A stretch of DNA of 64,000 nucleotides from Embiotoca jacksoni (taxonomy: Eukaryota > Chordata > Actinopteri > Embiotocidae), in assembly GCA_022577435.1 (NCBI GenBank), contig JAKOON010000005.1:15904724-15968723 (forward strand), read 5' to 3'. Under the pieces are notes generated by a model, which had not been told where the DNA came from, did not search any database, and was given only the letters and a program-made list of their open reading frames with translations. The position numbers and the translations under genes are program-made. This document shows, piece by piece, positions 50,242 to 62,500 of the stretch (positions are counted from its first letter, which is position 1; every line of letters starts with the position of its first letter).

Positions 50242-53200
50242 AGGTAGCAGCCGTATCTCAAGCCGGAATAGGAGCATTCAGCAAATCCCTATACATAAAG
50301 ACAGCTGAGTCCCGTGGGTATTCATGCACATGCATAGACAGTTGCAATCTGACCCCAACGTGCAAAATAACACCAATGTGTGCACATTTGTATGAACTTG
50401 CATGTGTGTTTATTTCCTCCAGCCCCTGGCCTGGTGACCAATCTGACAGCAAACGCGCACAACCACTCCTTCGTCATGGTTACCTGGTTCTTGCCACACC
50501 GCATCAATGGACTCATCACAAAGTTTGCTGTAAAAGCAAAACTCGTTCGGACAGGGCAGACCGTCCGCATGCTGGAGGTCAATGCAGAGGACATCATGAC
50601 TGGAGCACTGCCCCATTGCAATGTACTGCATTATTAAGTTATTAAGGACCCTCTGTCCTTTAAACTGTACTGTTAATATGAAATGTTCTGACTTTGTACT
50701 ATTTTTCTGTCAGGATTATAGATGCTACCAAGGCACAAGGCAGACAGTCTATACAACATAAGGCTCGATGGTGCATTTTCTCCTAAATACCTTTCTTTCT
50801 GTTTATTTCCTATATGATTTTATGTGTCTAGGATGCAGCTGATATCCTGTCTCGTGCGACCCTTAGTCCCTTGGAGATAACAGCATCATCTCCATCCATC
50901 ACCCTCTCTGCAGTGCCCCCTGCAGCCTCTTGGAGTGTGCCCATATCAGTAGGAGTTGATCAGCTACGACCTTACACTGCCTATCTATTTGAGGTGTCTG
51001 CCTTCACCTCTGATGGAGAGGGACAGATAGCCTCCACTATGGCCCGCTTGCCAGAATCAGGTGTGGAAAAAGAATCAAACAAGGCTGTAGCTTTTGTTTA
51101 ATTTGTGTATTTGAAGGTGATCAACATTCATTATACCTACTATTTATTTTTTATTTATAATCATGCATAAAAAAAAAAAAAAAAAATTTTGTGTGTGTGC
51201 GTGTGTGTGTGTGTGTGTGTGTATTGCAGCTCCAGAAGACCCGCCACAAAACTTCAATGTATTGAATATGACGTCTAGATCAATCAGTGTGTCCTGGATG
51301 CCTCCCAGCATCACAACAGGAAAGTTCACCTACGTGCTCTACCTTTATGGACCTACAGGTTATTAAATATTGACTCAAGAACACACACTTATATGTGTAC
51401 AGATAGTACACACAAAAAACACACATCATTTTCTGTACTTTTTTCCTTTTTTTCAGGTTTTTTGTATGACAACAGCACAGGAGACATGCGTTTTGCGTTT
51501 ACTGGTTTGACCCCCTATACACTGTACACTGTAGCTGTCCGAGCGAAAGCAGCTGGAGAGGTGGGTCCAGCAGCGCAGGATGATGTGGTTACACCTGCCG
51601 AGGGTGAGGACACAAATCTGTTTGCATTTAAATGAATCACCTTGAATCCGCATCAAACTGTGAATTAACAAGTTTCACAAAAGTAGTCGTTTTTAAATTA
51701 TTTTTGTTCATTTAACATTACGAGAAGAAGTATAATAAATCACGCACAACTACAGAAATGTCAAAAATAAGTCAAGCCTAATGTGTTCCTGTACGTCTCT
51801 GTGTAACTCTGTCTAGCTCTGTTTGTATGTGTGTTTTGTGTGATTAGCTCCCAGTGCTGTGCAGAATCTGATGGCAATAGCAGAGGATTCGGTTTCAATT
51901 CGTGTGAGTTGGAAAAGTCCCGCCCAGCCCAACGGTCCCATAACCCAGTACAGACTGCAAGTCTTGGTTCATGAGGCTCTGCTGCAGGACATCACACTCA
52001 CTGCAGAAGTGGTAATCCAGATGTTATACAGCTTTATACAGTATAACCACCATAGAAATTGACATCACAGCTCAATACTGTTGAAAATGCAGTGTTAAAC
52101 CAGAGCCGGTTCTATTGAAAATGTTGATTTTAAATTGTACTGTCATTCCTTTCTCAAACTTACTAGACACATTACACATAAGTGGTTAAAATATTATGAC
52201 GACCCATAGAATCTAGTAGAATTGTCAAAAAATTACGAGGGGCTCTGTCATCAGACTTACATGTATGATGTAAACAGAAAAAACACCACTACAGCATAAA
52301 TTTCAACAACTTAGACTGTGCTGCACGGGTACTGTAGTCACTCACCTTACATCTTGTCCTGTCAACTGACAAATTTCTACCATTGGGATTTCTATCATAA
52401 GGCCTATTATAAAAACATCTACAGTATATCTGCAACCTGTGAGCAGGGCTTAATTTGTAAATCAGGGCGTCCCTAGAGAGGGTGCCGCTCCGACAGGTCA
52501 GGGGGAGAGAAAAAGTCATGGAAAGAGTAAAATGGCAAAAACTCTGCAGTGCCTGGAGCACATTGAACAATTCCTAGGTGCTAGCACTTGAAAAAACTCT
52601 CATCACAAACAAAACAGCAGTTATTTACATTTCATAATGAGAACATTCAAGGTAACCAGTCAATATCAAGAGGGGGAGGTTTGTAGAGAGAGCTGTTCAT
52701 GACTTGCAGCACTCTCTGACTGTCCCTTCACTTCCCTGTTGTTTCCCCTCTGTCTGTGGATTATTACAATGATGGTAAAATGGAATGAAATCTGAAACCT
52801 CTGTTTACAACCACGGAAAGCAAGCAAGTGACGTCTTTTGTCTATCTATTGATCTGCTTTCAGTACTATCACGAGACTCATCAAACAGCGCTGTCCATGG
52901 TTCTGAAACAGCAGCTTAGCCACAGTCGCACGAATCTTGGCCAATAATTTTGTTGTTATTGCTGTTTTTCTCTAGATACATAAAGCTCAAACAAAGGTGG
53001 CAAAAGTATCTGATGTAACAATCGAGCTCAGAGTATACTACATGTGCACACTTCGTGCTGCTATGCCATTGTTATCGCCACTGTGTTGAGGTGCGGAACT
53101 GACCTGGGCCTACTAAGGGTCCGACCGGTTTAAAGAATATCAATAGATTTCTTTGACTTTCGTACAGTTTGCCAGTTTCTTCCTTGTTGAAGTTCAAATC

Positions 53201-56200
53201 CCAGTAACATTAACCTGCATGACGTGCACATAAATCTTACAGTACAGGTTTCCCAGCATTAAATGTCTATTTTTTTCAGAATTTAATTGTATCCAAAATA
53301 GGCAAACAATTGATTTACAAGTAACTTCAATGGAAAATAAGATAATTACAGAACAGATAACAGATAATTTGAATATTACACAAAATTCATTTACAGATTT
53401 TGATAGTCATAAAGTAGGTGTCAGTCCCAGTCTGGGAAAACTAAGCCCTGCCTGTAATTCATGTCTGCTGTCAATTGGTGTCTACTGATTCAAGTATAAA
53501 TTGTTTGAAAATGTTTTTTAAATTTCTTCAGAATACAACTGGTGTATATGAAGATGAAACACTTCCACCTGATATCCATGACAATCCGGGGCGACGTAAG
53601 AGAGCTGCTCATCTCAGTCTGGTTACATCTCCGCCGATTTTCACGGCCACTGTTTCTGATCGCACACTTCCCACTGATGGGACTGCTCCCAGCTTCACAC
53701 GCTATGGACTTACAAACACTGAACACATCAGTAGCACCAATGCTCAACTAACTGCTGACCCCATGGCCTATGACAAGCCCAGCCTTAGTTATGTCACTGG
53801 TTCACAGTCTAACAGCGCAAACATTCAAACCACTGACTCTGCTGTCTTTGGGACTTCTGCGTTTTCACCTACCTCTGTGCCACCTGCTACGCCTCCACCC
53901 TGGCTGACAAAGCAATCACATGCTGGCGATATGATCTCAGACTCCTCCCCCCTGGCCCTGACCCCAGGCCAGCTCCGCTTGTCTACACGTGACGCTTCAG
54001 TTACAGGACACTTTTCAACACGCAGTGCATCAGTGTCTGGGACTACAGGTGGGAGAGCACTAACTGTAAACACTGCTGCTGTGCTTTTACAAGGATTCTT
54101 GAAAAATAATTCTTGACTGTTCATGACCTTGTATGTCATGTGTCTGCATTTGTCTGCATGAATGCTGCAGGGGTGACAGTGAGAGAGGAGGTGATGGACG
54201 TTTTGTCTGAGGAGTTGTCTTACCTGGTATTCGATCTGAATCCCTTCACTGAGTACATGTTCAGGGTCACTGCCTCCACCACTATAGGACAGGGCCCTGC
54301 TACAAATATCACTGAGAAGACCAGGGAGCAGGGTGGGTGGTCACATTACACTTTTAATAACCATAAACAACAAGAAAAACTGCATTTGTCTGTAATAGTG
54401 TCTGTTTCTGTCTTTTAGTCCCCAGCTCAGTGCTCGAAGTGTCCTATCAAAACATCAGCTCCACCTCTATACAAGTGAGATGGGTCCCGCCGCTCAATCC
54501 CAATGGACGGATCACACATTACACCGTTTATGGTCTCAAAATGCACAGTAATGAGGCCCTGAAGTGGATTACTGACAACACCAGCTTATTGATTACAGGT
54601 AGAGTGTCCATCCAATGTGCACAGATACACAGGCAGATTGACATTTTCTTAAGCCATGTTCTTAGTTTATAATAGTCCCTATAATAAAGCTTTGCTGATG
54701 AATATCATTTTCTCTCTTGTAATGTATAGATCTGGACAAGTACACTGGTTATAAGCTACGTGTCGCTGCATCTACAGCTGTGGGAGAGAGCTCTCTGTCT
54801 GAGGAAGATGATATTTTTGTTTTTACCCTCGAGGATGGTATGTGCTGGACACTGAATATACTGTACACATACACAAATACAAAGGTTAATACAATTGTGT
54901 GACTTTCACTGGTGGAAATAACAAAAATCCAAACACTGTATTTGCAAAACAATAGAAAATATCTTTACAATTGTCCTAAAAGGAAATGGGGTCGCCAATG
55001 TTGGAGTTGATGGGACGAAAAGGGCCAAAGAGTAATTTCCAAGCAAAAAAAACCCACTCGTGTCATTTCATCTCTCCTTCACATCATAACTCCTTACAAC
55101 AAATACCTCAACATGGCTTAACCTTATCTTCCATTAAATCTCCCACCAACTCTAAATGACCATTTGCCTATATTAGCACAATTTAACAGTCTGTGGTGAA
55201 TTATATCTGCTTAACTATGTAGTGTCAGCCACACACTGAAATAAATAGCCCACAGCAGTGCCGACCATCAGACCTACAAAGCTTGTAATGTTATTATTAT
55301 CAACATTTTAATATCAGGGAATGAATGTCAAGCTTTTGAGTAAATGTATCAAAAACGTATATGGACAATTTTATTGTTAGATTATGTGCTAGTTAATCAA
55401 TTGCAAAAGATCATTTATTTTCTTTGACTACTTTTAATAAATCATCTTAACTCCTGTTGGATTTTACTTTCCCTCTCCCTCCCAGAGCCTGACTCCCCGC
55501 CCGTGGACCTTTCTGTGGTTGACACCAGCCCGTCAACTGCCACATTGGCCTGGTCTGCACCGGAGAAAGCCAATGGGGTGATCCAGCATTACAAGGTCCT
55601 GTATGAGAATGAATCCTTCTCTGAATTGATGAACACATCCACCAACAGAGTCACTCTGATCAATCTGAAACCGTTCTCCTACTACAATGTGTCTGTGAGG
55701 GCATACACGCGATACGGCCACGGCAACCAAACGTCAGACACTCTGTACCTGCTGTCAGGAGAAGATGGTGTGTTGAAGGATGCACCCACTTGGACAAATA
55801 CACACATATAAAAAAGTTTTTGAATCAATATCAACTGTATCAACCACATTTTCTGTTTTTTATTCCTTCTCCAGTCCCAGGCAGTCCTGCGTATGGCCTC
55901 ACCTATGAGTCAGTCAGTCCCAGCGAGGTGAACGTAACCTGGCAGCCTCCTCTGCTGCCTAACGGCATTATTATTCACTACAGCCTGGAGCTCTGGAACT
56001 CCAGTCACTACCTGAACCTCACCTCTCTGAGCAACTACATCCACATCACGCATCTGAGGAAGTATGCACAGTACCGCGTCGTGGTTCAGGCACACACGCA
56101 AGTTGGGTCGGGAAACTACAGCAGCGAGCCACTCAACATCACCACACTTGAGGATGGTGAGAGGGACGGGGGAAGGGGAGAAAAGGGGAGGGTTTGTTTT

Positions 56201-59200
56201 CAGTTCCAGGACACTACACGATTACATCATGACTGGCTGACAAGTTCGAAGGGCATCTGATTACATCTGACTTTTTTCTAGTCTTTTCCTCCTCAGTTAC
56301 TTCTCTCTGTTTCAGCTCATGCTAATGACGTTACATCACAGGTATCTGATCCTACGTGACATCTAGTCCTCCATCAGGACTAAGAAGCAGGAACAATGGA
56401 TTCATTGCAACTAACCAGCTTTTCTTTTCAGGACAATATTCTGTTGTCTGGCATCTTCCTGGGGGCCTTCTGAATTGAGCACACTGCTAAATATTTTTGA
56501 AATTAACTCACCATCACGTATCAGTGCAAAGCTGATAAGTCTTATGCCTGTTTGTAGTATGTTACTGGAAAGTCTATCTCCTGCATCTTAGCTCCAGACA
56601 CATCTCCTCAGTTCCTCCACACCAAGAAGTTGTCAGACTATGAGGTAGAGTTGTCATGGCAGCCACCACTCGAAGCCAATTCAGACATACTCTACTACAT
56701 CGTCAGAATTTGGTGAGTTTCGGCATCTGCCTCTGTCTGCCTGTTTGACAGTAAGAGGTTTGAAAAAACAAAAAAACATAATGGGGCATGAACGTTTTGT
56801 CTCTTTGTCAGGAATGAAACGACCGACCTGTGGCAGAATGTGACAGAGACCTCAGTGGTTATTAATGTGGACTCGGAGAGTCAATACAATGCCTCTGTCT
56901 CCAGCTGGACCAGACTGGGAGATGGAGGGGTGCTGATCTACATCACCTTTACCACTTCTGATGCAGGTACTTGAGGAATGTTGTGTTTTTTTGTCAGGAA
57001 TCTTAATACAATGTTTTGGAGGTTTTTCTAACTTCCTCAATTTTTGTCTGTGTCCTCTTGGTCTGTTCTGGATTTAAGAGCCATTTGACCCCCCGCAGAA
57101 TGTGACTTTTGTAAATGTAACAGCCTCCTCTGTCACCTTGATGTGGCATCCACCCACTGAACCAAATGGGATTATTGTACACTACACCATTTACTACTCT
57201 GCTGACAACACTGTGACTGAGCAGGTGAGGCTCTTATACTCTATATACTGTAGAATATCCAAACATTTTCACTCATTAAAGCTAATTCAATCAATATTTT
57301 CATATAAAAATTTGTGAGATGACCCTGCGTAATTTGAAATGAGTATAATAACAGTGATAAACCAACTCTGCAGTTCCATTTTTCTATACTAATCATTTTA
57401 GCGTCTTTTAGCTGATTGTTTTTGTTTCCTGACCGCCAACTTTCCGATTTAGGTTAATTGTCATTAGTGTCATTAACCTCATTTTTGTAAGTAACTGCAC
57501 AGTACAAAACGGCAAAATACCAATATTCAAAGTCAGTTACTATTTGGTGAAGTAGTTCAGCATGTAGCCGCCAAAGAACTAGATCTTTAGACTTAGGAAA
57601 ATCTATTGACAGAAATGGACTACAATTTTCATATTAATGTTTTTATTAATGTATATTCACCCCAAGCTAAGAATCATTTTGTTTTTGTCATCTTAAAGGG
57701 CCCTTAATATTTACACAGAGCAGGTCCTATAGGGAGCATGCCATGGTGAACTGCCATATGTTCTACTGTAGTCCAGAAGGGACAAACAAAACGCTGGCTC
57801 CAGAGAGGGCCATGTTTTTTGCCATTTTCATGAGCAACGTAGGTTCTCTTACATGTTTGGAAGGAGAGGGTGAAGTGAGGGGTATTCAGATGGATTGCAA
57901 CCTCAGAAAATCGGAATAAATGATGGTATAAACATGACAAATGTAGATTCTTCCTGGTGGCTGGTGGTTGACCATCCCTTTTCTTACCTACTTAATATTT
58001 TATTTTTCTTTCATTTGTTACTCATCAACGTATACAGCTCTTTTTGTTCTTGTTCAAATGCCTGTGTCAGTGTGTGAAAACAACCTTAATACTTTTTTTT
58101 TTTTTTTTTTTTAATCCATAGAGAGTTCCTGTTTCAGACTTACCTGTTCAAGCCTCTCCTGAGTCACCCTTCATCTACACTCTGACTCGACTGATTGGGG
58201 GCGATAACTACACCCTGTGGATGACGTCTAGCACTGTGCAGGGTGATGGAGGGGTCCAATCCAAGCCATTTACCCTGTTTTTACCAGAAGACGGTCAGTC
58301 AGACACACATACCTAAACACCAGCATACATATACCAATATAAATGAGATAAAGTGAATATACACACATAAAATACTACACATAATGCTAGATAATAATTG
58401 CATGCAATGATTCAGAGTCTCACTGGAGGGAAAGTCTGCACACTTTTTTCAAAACTCTTAACAAAAAATTACATACAAACGCTGTGATTGAAAATGTAAC
58501 TTTCAGCCTGGTAGTGGAAGCAGATAAATGTCAGACTGGCAAACCGGCCGCCTGTGAGTCTGTTCTTTGAAGACAGCCAGTCTGTGCGTGATGAAAATTG
58601 TGAGGGATTAAAAAAAAAAACTAAGAGAAAAAGAGCACACAACCACTTACAATTTGATGACAGAGAAAAAAAACAAAGCCTGAAGCGCTTTGAGAAAATT
58701 CATATTAGTTCATACTAAAATTACATTGTTGCCATGTAATCTAAAATTTTCATACATGCACATACTATTTATTTCTATTTTTTTGTTATGTTCACAAATG
58801 AGAGGGTTTATAAAATGAATCTCTTTGTTTTTATGTGATTTTGTGAAAAATGGTGCAGACAGCCTTTACAGACTTTGTCACATATGTTGCATATTTGTTC
58901 GTAGCCATTTGTTTTTTTCTTGTCAACATTTTGCTTGTGAAGTAATCTCTGTCTCTGAATGATTGCTGCTCATACTGACTCTGTATTTCTGCCTGTGCTC
59001 TAGCTGCTCCACTCTCAGCCAAGCACCGGACCTCCAGGGCACCTTGTCTCTCCCGCACAGCCAAGCCCAGCAGGGTTTCACTCCCTGGGCTCAGACCCCC
59101 ACTCACATCTGGCCACTCACATCCACTCATCCACCTCATGGATCTCTCAAGTTTTATCCCACCCTTTTCCCTTCATCTGCCCTTTTTTCTACTCTGTGTA

Positions 59201-59507
59201 CCATGCATTATTTCCAGGAGAAGCTGAGACGATGAACAGGATGAGTATTTCTTTTCATCTTTCTACCTTTCGATCCCAGATTTCCAGTGCACAGACATCT
59301 CTCCTAAATGTCTCTGAACGTCTCCAAATTGTTATTGTCACTGTGTCTGTTTACGATATTGGTTTGCTGTGCTGTGTTTCTGTGTTAGTAAATTGATGTC
59401 ATGCTGTATTATTCCACTTGATGTGATGTTGGATTTTGTTAATTATAACATTGCTGACAATAACCATGACTATGAAAGATGACGACGATGATGACGGCGA
59501 TGACGAC

Positions 59508-59543
<36 letters not shown>

Positions 59544-62500
59544 GACTGGCGCACTGTTCATTTTCCCTGAAGTATCAGAGTGTGAATGGTTGATTGATGC
59601 CCTAATTTTATGGCTTACAGTTCAGTAGGCTCATATTATAAAAGGCTCACTGTTTCAACCAGTCTTGTCCCTGGTGGTTAATAATAGTAACACTCGTCTA
59701 CCTGTCTCCTTCTTCAGTGCCAAGTGACTCGGTCCGAAACTTGACGGCTCAGATCTTCAGCTCCACAGTCGTCGTCGTGAGCTGGGAACCTCCGCTGGAG
59801 CCCAACGGTCGTCCCCACTACCTGCTTACCTTACAGGAGGCCGCCATTTCCCCAAACATGTCCAACCAAGGGACTCAAACTTTCAACAAGACCACCAAGC
59901 ATACAACAACTGACAATGTCTTCCTATTCACCAATCTCAGGAAGTATTTCCCTTATGTGCTCACTGTTACCCCAGCAACCCGTGCTGGCCCCGCCTACAA
60001 TTATACGAGCACAATGGACCTCAGAACAGCAGACGATAGTGAGTTTATCGACACATACAATTGTGAAGTATGGTTCGTGTATTATTGTGACACTGACGTG
60101 TGTGGGTGTGGGTGTTGTTTGTCTTTAGTTCCTAGTTCTGCTCCATTGCTGGTGTCCACCAGGAACCTGTCTTCGTCCTCCATCGCTGTGGTCTGGCAAC
60201 GCCCTCTGGAGGCCAATGGGGAGATAACAAAGTACACCCTTACTCTGTTTGGCCCAGGGGGCTCCAACACAACACATACCCCCAACACCTCGTTCATCCT
60301 CACTAACCTACTTCCATACACAGCTTACAATCTCACCATTATGGCTGCAACACGCAAAGGCTCAGGCCCTAATCTACTGCTGCAGCTGCATACTGATGAA
60401 GGCGGTTAGTTTCAAACCAGGTTTTAAATGTCTTTAATATCCATAGATGGTATATATTGATTAATCTTATGTGTACTTATCTTCAATCTATTTCAGTCTA
60501 TCCTCTTCTCTATCTGCCTAACTCTGTGTTTCAGGCCCTATGTCCCCTCCCCGTAACCTGACTATATACAACCACACAGCAGTCTCCGTGTGGCTGAGCT
60601 GGGAGCCTCCTCTGGAGCCCAATGGAGTGGTGATAAAGTACGGCTTCCGGATCCAAGACCTCATCACACACACCGTCACACATCGGGTACTGTTAATTTC
60701 ACACGCTGAAAGCTCCTGCATGATAACAATAAAAGTCACACCTACACACACGCTGCACAGACCCACTCAGTAAGAGTTACACACAAGCAGTAGTTAATTT
60801 CACACTCCAGGTATCAATCAGCAGTAACAGTATACTTAGAAACATGTGCATATATGTGTGCTGATACACAGATATTATCCTCTCCAGTAATTAAGATGGG
60901 ATGATTTAATCTCGTATGTATTTTTTATGTGTGTGTGTTTGTGGGAACAAATATAGAACTCCTCTGGTTCGTCGACCACAGAGTATCTCTCAGGCTACAG
61001 GCCTCATAGCTCCTATGAGATCAGTGTGTACAGTTACACCAGAGTGGGCCATGGGAATCAGTTCAGCAACCCTGTGACCTTCACAACAAATGAGTCAGGT
61101 ATAGCACACACTGTTTACACACAAGGACATACAGTAACAGTTAGGTTTCTGCTCACAGTCTAGGGTACAGAAAGTTTGTATATTTAATTCAAATCAAAAT
61201 ACTCTGAAGGAAATCTCGGGGCAAGCAGGTTTGCAGACGTAGTATAAGAACACAGAGTAAGACACAAAGGTGGATGACAATGGCCGATCTGTAGACTTCC
61301 TGTGGTTGTGTAAGGGATTTCTGTGTTGCCAGTAATTTTAGAGCTGAGATTAATGACACCTTACAATTAGCACCTGCCCTTTAAATTAGGAGGAGTGTGA
61401 ACCAGGAAATGAATTAAAAAGTTTCTACGCAAGAAGTATAAAACATCTTTCATTAAAGTTTAATTTATGCAGAGACACTGTGAGCCTTTTCCACAATGAC
61501 ACAGATATTATTATTTAAAAGGCTCAGCAGCACAGACTGAGACTATAGCAGCAACAGGCACAGTTTAATTTTCTCTCTGGAACGCTAGGTTGTGACAGTG
61601 GAGTTGCTGGCTTTGCTACAAAAAAATTAATGAAAGGTGGCAATGAATTTTAGTAAAAATGTCTTAAAAATTAGGTTAAGCCTGATTTGTTTTGTTTTTG
61701 CATAATATATCAACCAGGGTCATTCATACTGTAACAAATAGGTAAAGTGTGTCTGCGTACACACATGCAAATTGGTAGTTTTTTGTAATTCAGAGTCCTG
61801 TCCAAAGACTATGTGAGTGTGGCAGCCTTTTTTTCAGTGCAATGAAATACCCAACAGTATCTAATGTTGAAATTAACTTTTTTTTTTTTTTTTTTTTTAA
61901 AGGAATTTTATCTCCAGCTGAGGCTATAACCACATCATTATCTCATTTCTCCCCCTCTCTGTCTGCAGTGTCTGATTCTGTGGGGAACTTGTCTTGCTCA
62001 GGAGTGAGCTGGGACTCCGTTCAACTGTCTTGGGAACTTCCAGCCAGCCCTAATGGGCAGATCCTTTTTTATGAGATTCTAGTGGAGGTAGATCTGCAGT
62101 CCTACACCCAACGAGCCCACACATCAGAGTACACAGTGACAGGGCTGTCACCAGACCAGGAGTATGCACTCACTGTCACTGCAGTCAACTCTGCAGGACC
62201 AGGAGACAGAGTCAACTGTACAGCTTTCACCCTGTCTGAATCAGGTAGTCATATTGTCTTATTGTACCGTGTTAAGCATTTTGAACATTCAGGCACTGCT
62301 GATGATTTGGACTGTGACTTCAGTGAATTTTTTGTTTGATACAGAGTGAATTATTGATTTAATCCTCATTGTCTTTCAACAGTCCCAGCTGCCCCTCGCT
62401 TCCTCACCATCTCTCAGGTCACACCTAACAATGTGACACTTCAGTGGGCTCCACCACTCTCCATTCCAGGCCTGCTGAAAGAGTACCACATCGTTGCACA

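Noticed and set aside
58963..59235. Extra exon between FN3 exons 37 and 38 of ptprq
   Set aside because: The frames here lack FN3 motifs, the neighbouring exons already match consecutive FN3 domains, and an exon reading in phase 1 runs into a stop.
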